Source of the DNA: a virus
Length of the DNA: 25,840 bases
Virus record (IMG/VR): IMGVR_UViG_3300030101_001943
Coordinates: 572-26,411 of that record
Reading direction: 5' to 3' (one strand)
Part shown: positions 10,883 through 18,715 of the stretch, piece after piece
Layout: each line of letters starts with the position of its first letter
Numbering within the stretch: position 1 is the first letter of the stretch
Program-made: the position numbers and the translations under genes
The notes under the pieces: generated by a model
Databases searched by the model: none
Seen by the model: the letters and a program-made list of their open reading frames with translations, nothing else
Told to the model about the DNA's origin: nothing

Positions 10883-12465
10883 TGATATTTAACTTTCATA
10901 ACCTTTCTGATGAACAAATTGCTAAAGAATTGATGGATAAATACCAAAGAGCAAAGACAGTAAGGGATCAATTTGTACCTTTGTTTGAAGAATGTTATGA
11001 ATTTTCTATGCCACAGAGAGAATCTTTTTATACAGAATCAATAGGACAAAGAAGAGATGAAAAGATATTTGATGAAACAGCTGTTGTTGGTGTTCAAGAG
11101 TTTGCATCAAGATTACAACAAGGTCTAGTTCCAAACTTTGCAAGATGGGCTGATTTCATTGCTGGCTCTGAAGTACCTAAAGATCAACGTGAAGCAGTCA
11201 ATAATGATTTAGATGAGGTAACAGAATATGTTTTTGAAATATTACAAAACTCAAACTTCGGTCAGGAAGTTCATGAGTCATTTATGGATTTGGCAGTAGG
11301 CACTGGTGTTCTTCATGTAACTGAAGGTGATGCAGTACAACCGATTGTGTTTTCAGCAATACCTTTACCTCATGTAGTATTAGATACTGGTCCTGATGAT
11401 AAAATAGATCATGTTTACCGAGAGAGAAATGTTCGTTATTCTCATATTCCTTTACTGTATCCTAATGGTAATTTCTCTAAACAGTTAATTGATAAGATGC
11501 AACAGACTCCAGATGCAAAAACAAAGATATTAGAAGTTGTTTGCAAGGATTATTCTAAATTAAATCAAGATGCACACTTTGATTATGTTGTAGATTGTGA
11601 AAGTAAAACACTTATTAGAAACAATTCCTTTGATGGTGTTGGTTCAAATCCTTATATTTGCTTTCGTTGGTCTAAATGTAGTGGTGAAATTTATGGTCGA
11701 GGACCACTAATGAATGCACTTTCAGCTGTAAAAACTACAAACTTAACAATGCAACTTGTGTTAGAAAATGCACAAATGGCTATATCTGGTATCTATCAAC
11801 TAGATGATGATGGTATAGTTAATCCAGATACAATTAGTTTAGTACCTGGGACAGTTATACCAAAAGCACCAAACTCAGCTGGTTTGCAACCAATAAGGGC
11901 TGCTGGCAACTTTGATGTAAGTCAATTTATATTTTCAGAAATGAGAATGAATATTAAGAAAGCTTTGTATAATGAAATGCTAGGTGATCCAAATAAAACA
12001 CCAGCTACTGCAACAGAGATAGCAGAACGTATGGCTGATTTATCAAGGCAAATTGGTTCTGCATTTGGTAGATTGCAATCAGAAATGGTACAACCAGTTT
12101 TACAAAGAGTAGTTCATATTCTTAGAAAGCAAGGAAGAATAGAAATACCAACAGTTAATGGCAGACAAGTAAAAGTAAGGTCATCATCTCCATTAAGTCA
12201 GGCACAATCAAGACAAGATATAAGTTCTACAACACAATGGTTACAAGTTGTTCAACAAGGTTTTGGTCCAGAAATAATGAATTTACTTGTTAGTGGTGAA
12301 GAAGTTGCAACCTATCTTGCTAAAAAATATGGTGTACCAGATAGCTTGATAAGAGATGCTAATGAAAGACAACAGATAACACAGATTATGCAACAAGCAC
12401 AAATGATGCAACAAGCACAGATGCAACAAGCACAACAGCAAGGAGAAGAAGTTGCAACGCAATAG
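10882..12465 (+). CDS. Head-to-tail connector / portal protein (T7 gp8-like)
   Basis: A 527-residue portal of the T7-type head-tail connector family (Head-tail_con). It forms the dodecameric ring at one capsid vertex through which DNA passes. The start IAKELMDKYQRAKTVRDQFVPLFEECYEFSMP and the segment FDETAVVGVQEFASRLQQGLVPNFARWADF are typical. So is the later LGDPNKTPATATEIAERMADL, which aligns with the conserved TATE(v/i) helix. The last 30 residues are a Gln/Met-rich repeat. Length is as expected. It interacts with the scaffold, capsid and tail tube A encoded downstream. Confidence 0.95.
   Translation: MIFNFHNLSDEQIAKELMDKYQRAKTVRDQFVPLFEECYEFSMPQRESFYTESIGQRRDEKIFDETAVVGVQEFASRLQQGLVPNFARWADFIAGSEVPKDQREAVNNDLDEVTEYVFEILQNSNFGQEVHESFMDLAVGTGVLHVTEGDAVQPIVFSAIPLPHVVLDTGPDDKIDHVYRERNVRYSHIPLLYPNGNFSKQLIDKMQQTPDAKTKILEVVCKDYSKLNQDAHFDYVVDCESKTLIRNNSFDGVGSNPYICFRWSKCSGEIYGRGPLMNALSAVKTTNLTMQLVLENAQMAISGIYQLDDDGIVNPDTISLVPGTVIPKAPNSAGLQPIRAAGNFDVSQFIFSEMRMNIKKALYNEMLGDPNKTPATATEIAERMADLSRQIGSAFGRLQSEMVQPVLQRVVHILRKQGRIEIPTVNGRQVKVRSSSPLSQAQSRQDISSTTQWLQVVQQGFGPEIMNLLVSGEEVATYLAKKYGVPDSLIRDANERQQITQIMQQAQMMQQAQMQQAQQQGEEVATQ
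12388..12435 (+). repeat. Tandem 15-nt repeat in the portal C-terminus
   Basis: Three copies of ATGCAACAAGCACA(A/G) lie at 12388-12402, 12406-12420 and 12421-12435, with one extra ATG between the first two. They encode MQQAQ repeats in a Gln-rich tail. The near-identity at nucleotide level suggests recent slippage expansion; repeat number may vary among relatives. Confidence 0.8.
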
Positions 12466-12715
12466 TTATGTTGGTATTGATGGGATACAAAGAACAAAAG
12501 AATCAGATGAAATAATAAGTAAAAATGTAAGTGCAGTATTTGATACCCCTGCTGGAAAAGAGGTATTGAATTATTTAAGGTCAATAACTATTGAAAGTGT
12601 TAATGGACCAATTATTGAACCTAACCAACTTTTGCATCATGAAGGTCAAAGATATATTGTTGCAATTGTTGAAAACAGAATCAAACACTCAAAGAGGATA
12701 AAAACAAATGGCTGA
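12452..12715 (+). CDS. Bbp19-like phage protein
   Basis: An 87-residue protein resembling the Bbp19-like domain of podoviruses. It has VFDTPAGKEVLNYLRSITIE in the middle and a LLHHEGQRYIVAIVENRIK helix toward the end, the usual 'GxxVLxxL ... EGxRxxV..I...I' layout. The family sits between portal and scaffold in many such phages and is thought to be a minor virion or assembly factor. The start is TTG at 12452: it has AGGAG at a 6-nt spacing, no in-frame ATG lies nearby, and the domain begins soon after. The start lies inside the portal gene (14-nt overlap), and the stop overlaps the scaffold start by 8 nt. Confidence 0.75.
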   Translation: MQRNSYVGIDGIQRTKESDEIISKNVSAVFDTPAGKEVLNYLRSITIESVNGPIIEPNQLLHHEGQRYIVAIVENRIKHSKRIKTNG

Positions 12716-13469
12716 AGAAAATCAAACAACTGAAGATGTTTCACGTGAAACAACCTTAGAATCTTATACTCAAGCACAAGAAAGTGCTGACACAACTGAC
12801 ACAACTGACATAACTGACAGACCAGAATGGTTGCCAGAAAAATTTAAATCAGAAAAAGATTTAGCTGAAGCATATAGTAATCTTGAAAAAAAGATTGGTC
12901 AAAAAGAAGAAGATTTAAAAAAACAATGGGAAGAAGAACTACAAGTAGAAGCCTATAAAGATAGACCAGAAAAGGTTGGTGATTACATTTTACCAGAAAA
13001 TATAGATCAATCTATGTCTGCAGACGATCCATTGTTAAAGTGGTGGGCTGATTATTCTTTTGAAAATGGTTCATCACAAGAAGAATTTAGCACTGGTATA
13101 GAAAAATATATTGAACGTATTAATGCTAATATACCTGATCCAGAAACTGAAATGAAAAGACTTGGAGATAATGGAGAAGAAAGAGTACAAGCAGTTGAGC
13201 TTTGGTCTAACAAATTCTTTCCAGATACATTAAGACAATCAATAGAATCTATAACAGAAACTGCTGATGGTATAATGGTTCTTGAACATTTTATGGAACA
13301 AATGAAAGATAGACCAAATGTTCAATCTGAATCACCAAATAAAATTACAATGGATTCTTTAAGAGAGTTACAAAAAGACCCAAGATACCATGATCCAGTT
13401 GCAAGGGATGCAGATTTTGTCAAAATGGTAGATGAAGGATACAAAAGATTGTATCCCAATGGAACTTAG
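12708..13469 (+). CDS. Scaffolding / capsid assembly protein (T7 gp9-like)
   Basis: A 253-residue acidic protein with the hallmark RPEWLPEKFKSEKDLAEAYSNLEKKIG at about residues 38-64, preceded by a disordered acidic Thr-rich leader and followed by a coiled-coil (KEEDLKKQWEEEL). The C-terminal part is helical, with RELQKDPRYHDP. It guides capsid assembly around the portal and leaves before DNA packaging. The N-terminal leader contains two oddities: a perfect parS-like site (12737-12752, read as VSRET) and a 9-nt tandem repeat (TDTTDITD). The position between portal and capsid is as in T7. Confidence 0.9.
   Translation: MAEENQTTEDVSRETTLESYTQAQESADTTDTTDITDRPEWLPEKFKSEKDLAEAYSNLEKKIGQKEEDLKKQWEEELQVEAYKDRPEKVGDYILPENIDQSMSADDPLLKWWADYSFENGSSQEEFSTGIEKYIERINANIPDPETEMKRLGDNGEERVQAVELWSNKFFPDTLRQSIESITETADGIMVLEHFMEQMKDRPNVQSESPNKITMDSLRELQKDPRYHDPVARDADFVKMVDEGYKRLYPNGT
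12737..12752. promoter_or_regulatory. parS: Perfect parS-type ParB-binding palindrome
   Basis: TGTTTCACGTGAAACA matches the bacterial chromosomal parS consensus at all 16 positions. It lies within codons for Asp-Val-Ser-Arg-Glu-Thr in the disordered leader of the scaffold. Established knowledge: chromosomal ParB (a CTP-dependent clamp) loads at this sequence and spreads. No parA or parB is visible in the window, so host ParB, or a phage homologue encoded elsewhere, would be the reader. Confidence 0.75.
12789..12818 (+). repeat. Tandem 9-nt repeat in the scaffold leader
   Basis: Three units GACACAACT, GACACAACT and GACATAACT plus a trailing GAC encode an acidic DTTDTTDITD stretch. It is an in-frame microsatellite in a disordered region; copy number likely varies without harming function. 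Confidence 0.8.
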
Positions 13470-13944
13470 TTCTTCTGGAAAACTTAGATTAAGATTTGCT
13501 TGTTCTAATGATATAGACTTAATCTATCCATACTTGAGAGAAAATGATATTGAAGAATGTAGGCTTCATAAAATTGATCCAAGAGAAGTGTTTCAATCTG
13601 CAATATATGATAAAGAAGCTATAACCTATACAATAACAGTTGAACGTATACCTATCGCTATGTTGGGTGTTTGTGATTCAAGATTTGAAAAAAATTGTGG
13701 TGTTGTTTGGATGCTTGGTACACATGGTATTGATAAATATAGAATATCATTCCTAAAAGGTTGTCACGGTGTGATAAAATTATTACAAGGTGACTATAAA
13801 AAGATATATAATTATGTTCCAAAACATCATTCAGACACAATAAATTGGTTAAAATGGTGTGGTTTTGAACTAGAAGATAAAAAGTATGCTATTGAAAATA
13901 GTTTATTTTATAAATTTTTTCGTTGCAATCATTTAAAAATTTAG
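13459..13944 (+). CDS. gp13-like internal/accessory virion protein with GNAT-like fold (DUF2833-like)
   Basis: A 161-residue protein from MELSSSGKLRLRFACSNDID. Residues such as LIYPYLRENDIEECRLHKIDPREVF, then IPIAMLGVCDSRFEKNCGVVWMLGTHGIDKYRISFLKG, and a closing INWLKWCGFELE match the acetyltransferase-like family that includes T7 gp13 (DUF2833). Known members are acyltransferase-like proteins needed for correct particle assembly; the substrate is not settled. An ATG at 13432 would give nine more residues, but they overlap the scaffold gene by 38 nt and lack a ribosome site. 13459 leaves an 11-nt overlap and begins near the conserved part, although its ribosome site is also poor. Confidence 0.75.
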   Translation: MELSSSGKLRLRFACSNDIDLIYPYLRENDIEECRLHKIDPREVFQSAIYDKEAITYTITVERIPIAMLGVCDSRFEKNCGVVWMLGTHGIDKYRISFLKGCHGVIKLLQGDYKKIYNYVPKHHSDTINWLKWCGFELEDKKYAIENSLFYKFFRCNHLKI

Positions 13945-14062
13945 TTTATATAGAAATTGTCAAGACCTGCAATGCACTAGCAACCCTGTATGGATAATTG
14001 CATTGACGTAGTTAAAGCAGATAATCAATGACGTTGGTGAAACTTTAACAAACGAGGTCGTA
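13945..14062 (+). promoter_or_regulatory. Capsid-gene leader with candidate promoter and repeats
   Basis: This 118-nt gap is by far the largest in the rightward structural operon. It contains TTGCAT (13998-14003), 16 nt, then GATAAT (14020-14025), a plausible promoter with a good -10. CAATGCA (13970-13976) forms an inverted repeat with TGCATTG (13999-14005). The word TGACGT occurs twice (14004-14009 and 14029-14034). Extra transcription of the capsid gene is expected because it needs hundreds of copies. GAGGTCGTA precedes the ATG. Confidence 0.4.
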
Positions 14063-14875
14063 ATGGCTAATACAATAGATCAAGCCTTTATCAAACAGTT
14101 TGAATCTGACGTTCACTTGGCATATCAAAGAATGGGATCAAAGCTAAGAAACACAGTTAGAACTGTAGGCAATGTTGCTGGAAGTGTTGTTCGCTTTCAG
14201 AAAATAGGAACTGGAAGTGCTAATACCAAATCAAGAAATGGTTTAGTAACTCCAATGGAACTAGCTCATACAAATGTTGAAGCTACTATGCAAGATTTTT
14301 ATGCTCCAGAGTTTATCGATAAGCTTGACGAGTTAAAAATAAACATAGACGAAAGACAAGCTGTTGCAAAAAGTGCAGCTGCTGCTCTTGGTCGTAAAAC
14401 AGATGAAATACTTTATACTGCTATGGATGCTGGTGCTAATAGTACACAGATTCATGACACAAGTAGTGCTGTTGAAAAAGCTGATTTACTATCATTATTT
14501 GAAACTATGGGTACTGCTAATATTCCAGAAGATGGTGGAAGATATTTAGCTATGCATCCAAAAGGTTTTGCAGATTTATTTAACATAAATGAGTTTGCAA
14601 GTTCAGATTTTGTTGGTGAACAAAATTTACCTTTTGCTGGTGGAATGACAATGAAAAACTTTTTAGGTTTTCAAATCTTTTCAACATCAGCAATTACTGC
14701 TGGTAAAAATATGGCTTATCATACTTCTGCAGTAGGACTTGGTATAGGTGCAGATGTTTCAACTGAAGTAAATTATGTTGCTGAAAGGGCTGCACATTTA
14801 ACTAACTCTATGATGTCAATGGGTGCTGTTGTTATTGATGACAATGGTGTTTATGAAGTCTTAGATAATAATTAA
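14063..14875 (+). CDS. Major capsid protein
   Basis: A 270-residue protein placed between the gp13-like/scaffold genes and the tail tube genes. The sequence has the look of a small HK97-fold capsid protein: an N-terminal helix (IDQAFIKQFESDVHLAYQRMG), an E-loop-like basic stretch (RTVGNVAGSVVRFQKIGTG), DELKINIDERQAVAKSAAAALGRKTDEILYTAMD, and a P-domain with FLGFQIFSTSAI and VGLGIGADVSTEV. It is short compared with T7 gp10 (about 345 residues). It has its own leader with candidate promoter upstream, and it is followed by a decoration-like protein. Confidence 0.9.
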   Translation: MANTIDQAFIKQFESDVHLAYQRMGSKLRNTVRTVGNVAGSVVRFQKIGTGSANTKSRNGLVTPMELAHTNVEATMQDFYAPEFIDKLDELKINIDERQAVAKSAAAALGRKTDEILYTAMDAGANSTQIHDTSSAVEKADLLSLFETMGTANIPEDGGRYLAMHPKGFADLFNINEFASSDFVGEQNLPFAGGMTMKNFLGFQIFSTSAITAGKNMAYHTSAVGLGIGADVSTEVNYVAERAAHLTNSMMSMGAVVIDDNGVYEVLDNN

Positions 14876-14889
14876 TAGGAGGTTAATTA

Positions 14890-15153
14890 ATGGCTTATTC
14901 AGCAAGTGGACTTTGTAGAATGGGTGGAGATTCAAATGGAAACACTTGGGTTTACACAACTACAGATGCGATAGGTGCAGTTAATACTGCTGGTTATTTT
15001 AATAGTGCAGCTAATATGCTTAAAGTGCGTGATGTTATTATTGTAAAAGATACTAACACACCAACAACTAATCATGTTACCGTTCTATCAAATACTGGTT
15101 CAGTTGTAGATGTATCAGATGGTACAGCTATAGCAGAAACAGATGGTGACTAA
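14890..15153 (+). CDS. Probable head decoration / head fibre-base protein
   Basis: An 87-residue Gly/Ala/Thr-rich beta protein: MAYSASGLCRMGGDSNGNTW, then VYTTTDAIGAVNTAGYFNSAANMLKVRDVIIV and a final VTVLSNTGSVVDVSDGTAI. The 'G..W.Y.T.D....V...GYF..A...L..GD.I' pattern is common in small proteins beside capsid genes and in head-fibre domains, so a capsid-surface role is likely. The evidence is position and pattern only. It has a strong AGGAGG 5 nt from the ATG, in line with high expression. A hairpin terminator lies directly downstream. Confidence 0.65.
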   Translation: MAYSASGLCRMGGDSNGNTWVYTTTDAIGAVNTAGYFNSAANMLKVRDVIIVKDTNTPTTNHVTVLSNTGSVVDVSDGTAIAETDGD

Positions 15154-15161
15154 AAAAGGAG

Positions 15162-15192
15162 ATGGGGGAGTAAACCTCCCCCATAATATTAT
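15162..15192 (+). terminator. Hairpin after the capsid/decoration genes (partial terminator)
   Basis: ATGGGGGAG (15162-15170) pairs perfectly with CTCCCCCAT (15176-15184) around a TAAAC loop, a 9-bp G/C-rich stem, followed by AATATTATA. The T-run is weak on the plus strand, so it probably attenuates rather than stops transcription. The placement matches T7's late terminator after gene 10 and would lower expression of tail genes relative to capsid. It may also block the ribosome site of the next gene; on the minus strand it is followed by TCTCCTTTTTTA. Confidence 0.6.
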
Positions 15193-15786
15193 ATGGCATT
15201 AACACCTTCATCAGCAGATACTGCTTTAGATATTTCTAGTCGAGCATTAATATTAATTGGAGCAGAACCTATAAGTTCTTTTGATGATGGTACTACAGAA
15301 GCACTGGTATGTGTTAATCTGTATGAAGATGTTGTTCAATCTGCATTAGTGAATACAAGATGGAGATTTGCAACCAATCAAAAAGTTTTAAATCAATTAT
15401 CGGATGCACCAACAGGAAGATATGATTTGGCATATCAGTTGCCAAGTGATCTTATAATGTTGCACGCAATAACGGTTAATGATAACTTAGTAGATTATCA
15501 GCTTTATGGTGACAAAGTTTTTGCTGATACTGCAACCAGTGATACTGTTATTGCTGATTATACATTTCGTGCGAATGAAGAGGATTTCCCCTCCTACTTT
15601 ACAATAGCAGTTGAATTTTCATTAGCCGTTATACTTGCTACTTCGATAGCACGTGATCCATCTTTAGCATCTTTGATGACACAAAGAGCTGATGCTGCAA
15701 TGGCAAAAGCTAGAAGTATAGATTCACAACAACAAACTACTAGAAAGTTAGAAACAACAAGATTCTTATCTTTTAGGAGAAGTTAA
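15193..15786 (+). CDS. Tail tube protein A / head-tail adaptor (T7 gp11-like)
   Basis: A 197-residue adaptor that joins the portal ring to the tail nozzle. Features of the family are the N-terminal SADTALDISSRALILIGAEPISSFDDGTTEA, the WRFATNQ segment after VVQSALVNTR, GRYDLAYQLPSDLIMLHAI, and a C-terminal helix rich in Ala and Arg. Length is typical. There is no ribosome site immediately upstream (CCCATAATATTAT), so translation may depend on the hairpin structure. The stop overlaps the next start (TAATG). Confidence 0.9.
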   Translation: MALTPSSADTALDISSRALILIGAEPISSFDDGTTEALVCVNLYEDVVQSALVNTRWRFATNQKVLNQLSDAPTGRYDLAYQLPSDLIMLHAITVNDNLVDYQLYGDKVFADTATSDTVIADYTFRANEEDFPSYFTIAVEFSLAVILATSIARDPSLASLMTQRADAAMAKARSIDSQQQTTRKLETTRFLSFRRS

Positions 15787-18266
15787 TGCAGACAATAAGA
15801 ATACCTTTTACTAATTTCCAATATGGGGAAATTAGTCCTTCTTTGATTGGTAGAACAGATATTGCTGTTTATACAAACTCTGCACAAAAAGCTACAAACT
15901 TTTTATTAAGAGCTGAAGGTGGTGTTATTAAAAGATCAGGTATGAAACATATTTATGAGTTTACTCAAACTGTTTCTGGCACAGATCAAAAGATAAGGAT
16001 TATACCATTTATATTTAGTGATGATGAAAGATATATTGTTGCTTTATCAGAGGGTTTAGTTGAAGTATTTATTTTAGATTTTGATAGTGGTGGTAATGTA
16101 TCAAGTGGTGCAGTAACACGTATTCAAGCTTTAACATCTGATGTTGATGGTAATTCTTTATCATCTATATTTACAACAAGTATTATTAAAAATATTACTT
16201 ATGCACAATCTGGTGATGTTTTGTTTATGGCACATAATACTTTTAATCCATACAAACTTGTAAGAACAGCATTATTAACTTTTGAATTATCTAAGTTTTC
16301 TTTTGATCAAAGATCAGATAACAAACAAATCTTTCAACCTTATTTTAGTTTTCAATCACCCGGTGTTACAATGACACCAAGTGCAACTACTGGTACAGTT
16401 ACTTTAACTATAAAGCCAAGTGGTACGGCTAATAATTGGGCTGCATCTACTTCATATAATGTAGGTGATTTAGTTAAAGATACTGGTTTAAATCAGATAT
16501 TTAGAGTTAATACGGCTCATAGTTCAAGTGGATCACAGCCATTAACAACTAATGCTAATGCTTCTAAATATACAGCATTTAATTATTTTGATACTACTGG
16601 TTCTTTATCTGGTTCTAATTATCCTAATTCAAAACACGTAGATACAACTTTTAGATATAGAGGACAAGAAATACAAATAACTTCTGTTCAATCTGGATCA
16701 CAAGCCACTGGTGTGGTAATGGACACATTGTTTACAAAACTTGGTATTAATGCATTTCGAACAATAAGTGGTTCTGGTACTGTTGAAGTTACTATGATAC
16801 TTCATAATCTTTCTGATGGTGGTAGTGGAACTGGTGATAGTATTACTATTTCTGAAGCTGATGCTGTAAATGGACTAACAACTTCTAATTTAAATGGTAC
16901 TTTTGAAGTTCAATCTATTATTGATGAAAATACTTTTACAATTACTGCTGGAGGTGGTGCTACTGCTAATGCTTCTGGTGATGGTGGTGGTGCTCCAAAG
17001 GTAACAACTAATGCAGAAACAGCTGACTTTGAGGAACAATCATATTCTGATGTAAGAGGTTTTCCAGCAGCAGTTGTTTTTCATGAAGGTAGACTTTGGT
17101 TTGGTGGTACACTTGCACAACCAGATGGTTTATGGGGTTCTCAATCTGGTGAGTTTTTTAATTTTAATACTGGTACTGCATTAGATAATCAATCAATACA
17201 ATTATCATCTAGTGTTGGTCAACTTGATAGTATAAAGCATTTAGTATCAAATAGAGATTTACAGGTATTTACTGAAAGCTCTGAGTTTATTGTACCAGCT
17301 TTTGAGAATACACCAGTAACACCAACAAATGCAATGATACGTAGACAAACACCATATGGTGCAAGTACGGTTAAACCATTTGTTTTTGATGGTGCTACTC
17401 TTTATGTACAAAGATCAGGTACTGTTGTTAGAGAATTTATATTTTCTGATACTGAAGCTGCATATATTGCAAATGGTGTCTCGACACTATCTGCACACCT
17501 TATTACAAATCCAGTTCAAATGACAACATTACAAGCTGCAATACAAAGACCAGAATCATATATATTTTTAGTTAATCAAGATGGTACAATAGCAGTATTT
17601 AATTCTAATCGTGCAGAAAAAAGAGCTGGTTGGACACAGTTTGTTACTGGAAACTCTGGTAAGTTTAAATCTATATGTACTGTTGATGAAAGAGTTTTTG
17701 TTGTTGGTCAGTACAATAAAGGTGGTGATGGTGGTACAGAAAAATATGTACTGATGGAAATAGATGATAGTCTGAATCTTGATATGTCCAGAGTTTATTC
17801 TGGATCAAATAGTGTTTTTGATGTATCTGGTCAGTTTGATAATGGTGCAGTATTAGATGTAATTAATGGTAATGATTATCTTGGACAGTTTACTGTAGCT
17901 AGTGGAAACATAAATGTATCTGCTGTTCAATCTGGATTATCTTCTGTTGAGATTGGTTTTAAGTTTGATATTAATTTAAAAACAAATCCATTAGATATTA
18001 TTACATCAAGTGGTCCAACTACTGGTATGCTTAGAGGTTTAGGTAGAGTTATATTAGATTTAAATAATACAATATCTATATCTGTAAACTCTAAGAAATT
18101 AGAAATAAGAAATGTTACAGATGATTTTAGCCAGGCAAGAACAGCCATTACTGGTAAAAAAGAATTTAGATTACTGGGTTATAGTCGTGATCCACAGATT
18201 ACAGTTACGCAATCTGCACCACTACCAGTACAAATTAATAGTATAATAGCAGAGGTACAAATATAA
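15786..18266 (+). CDS. Tail tube protein B / nozzle (T7 gp12-like)
   Basis: An 826-residue beta-rich protein with the diagnostic N-terminus FTNFQYGEISPSLIGRTDI, NSAQKATNFLLRAEGGVIKRSGMKHIYE. The later RGFPAAVVFHEGRLWFGGTLAQPDGLWGS segment and the SSVGQLDSIKHLVSNRDLQVFTESSEF segment are conserved in nozzle proteins. Six copies form the tail channel that touches the host surface and opens for DNA exit. A Gly/Ser/Thr-rich insertion at about residues 330-410 (GGSGTGDS, AGGGATANASGDGGG) looks like an added loop or carbohydrate-type domain. It is coupled by TAATG on both sides. Confidence 0.93.
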   Translation: MQTIRIPFTNFQYGEISPSLIGRTDIAVYTNSAQKATNFLLRAEGGVIKRSGMKHIYEFTQTVSGTDQKIRIIPFIFSDDERYIVALSEGLVEVFILDFDSGGNVSSGAVTRIQALTSDVDGNSLSSIFTTSIIKNITYAQSGDVLFMAHNTFNPYKLVRTALLTFELSKFSFDQRSDNKQIFQPYFSFQSPGVTMTPSATTGTVTLTIKPSGTANNWAASTSYNVGDLVKDTGLNQIFRVNTAHSSSGSQPLTTNANASKYTAFNYFDTTGSLSGSNYPNSKHVDTTFRYRGQEIQITSVQSGSQATGVVMDTLFTKLGINAFRTISGSGTVEVTMILHNLSDGGSGTGDSITISEADAVNGLTTSNLNGTFEVQSIIDENTFTITAGGGATANASGDGGGAPKVTTNAETADFEEQSYSDVRGFPAAVVFHEGRLWFGGTLAQPDGLWGSQSGEFFNFNTGTALDNQSIQLSSSVGQLDSIKHLVSNRDLQVFTESSEFIVPAFENTPVTPTNAMIRRQTPYGASTVKPFVFDGATLYVQRSGTVVREFIFSDTEAAYIANGVSTLSAHLITNPVQMTTLQAAIQRPESYIFLVNQDGTIAVFNSNRAEKRAGWTQFVTGNSGKFKSICTVDERVFVVGQYNKGGDGGTEKYVLMEIDDSLNLDMSRVYSGSNSVFDVSGQFDNGAVLDVINGNDYLGQFTVASGNINVSAVQSGLSSVEIGFKFDINLKTNPLDIITSSGPTTGMLRGLGRVILDLNNTISISVNSKKLEIRNVTDDFSQARTAITGKKEFRLLGYSRDPQITVTQSAPLPVQINSIIAEVQI

Positions 18267-18715
18267 TGAATCCATTATTTATAGCATTAGGTATATTTGC
18301 AGGTTTTCAAAGTGCAAGTGCAGATTATCAAGCTGGTCAAGAACAGAGAAGATTAAAATATGAAGAAGCACAAAATGCTGAAATAGAAAAAAGACAATCT
18401 GAAATACAAGCACAACAACAACAAAACAATAGACTTCGTGATTTTGCAGAAGCAAAAGCAATTAATGAAGCTTTCTTTGCATATGCTGGTAGAGGAGCCA
18501 GTGACCAATCTGCTAAAGCTTTCTTTGATTATAATGAAGATATTGCATATGAAGATATTACACGTATTGCAAATACATCATTAATAAGAAGTTTACAGTA
18601 TGACACTCATGCTAGTAATTTAAGAAGAGCTGGTGATTATGCTGAAAGAGCTGGAAGCATTACTGCTTTCTCAACAATAATAAGTACTGGATTAAATACT
18701 GTTAGGACTGCTTAA
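18266..18715 (+). CDS. Internal virion protein (T7 gp14-like)
   Basis: A 149-residue protein beginning MNPLFIALGIFAGFQSASAD, a hydrophobic Gly-rich helix, followed by a long Gln/Glu/Lys/Arg coiled coil (about residues 25-60). After that come FAYAGRGASDQSAKAFFDYNEDIAYEDI and AGDYAERAGSITAFSTIISTG. This is the usual make-up of the small core protein that is ejected first and forms an outer-membrane pore. The identification rests on size, composition, the 'YAGRG' type segment and position directly after tail tube B. TAATG overlaps couple it to both neighbours. Confidence 0.8.
   Translation: MNPLFIALGIFAGFQSASADYQAGQEQRRLKYEEAQNAEIEKRQSEIQAQQQQNNRLRDFAEAKAINEAFFAYAGRGASDQSAKAFFDYNEDIAYEDITRIANTSLIRSLQYDTHASNLRRAGDYAERAGSITAFSTIISTGLNTVRTA

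Noticed and set aside
12312-12584. Minus-strand Cys-rich frame opposite the portal end
   Set aside because: Its Cys-rich pattern is just the complement of the CAACAAGCA repeats in the portal gene.
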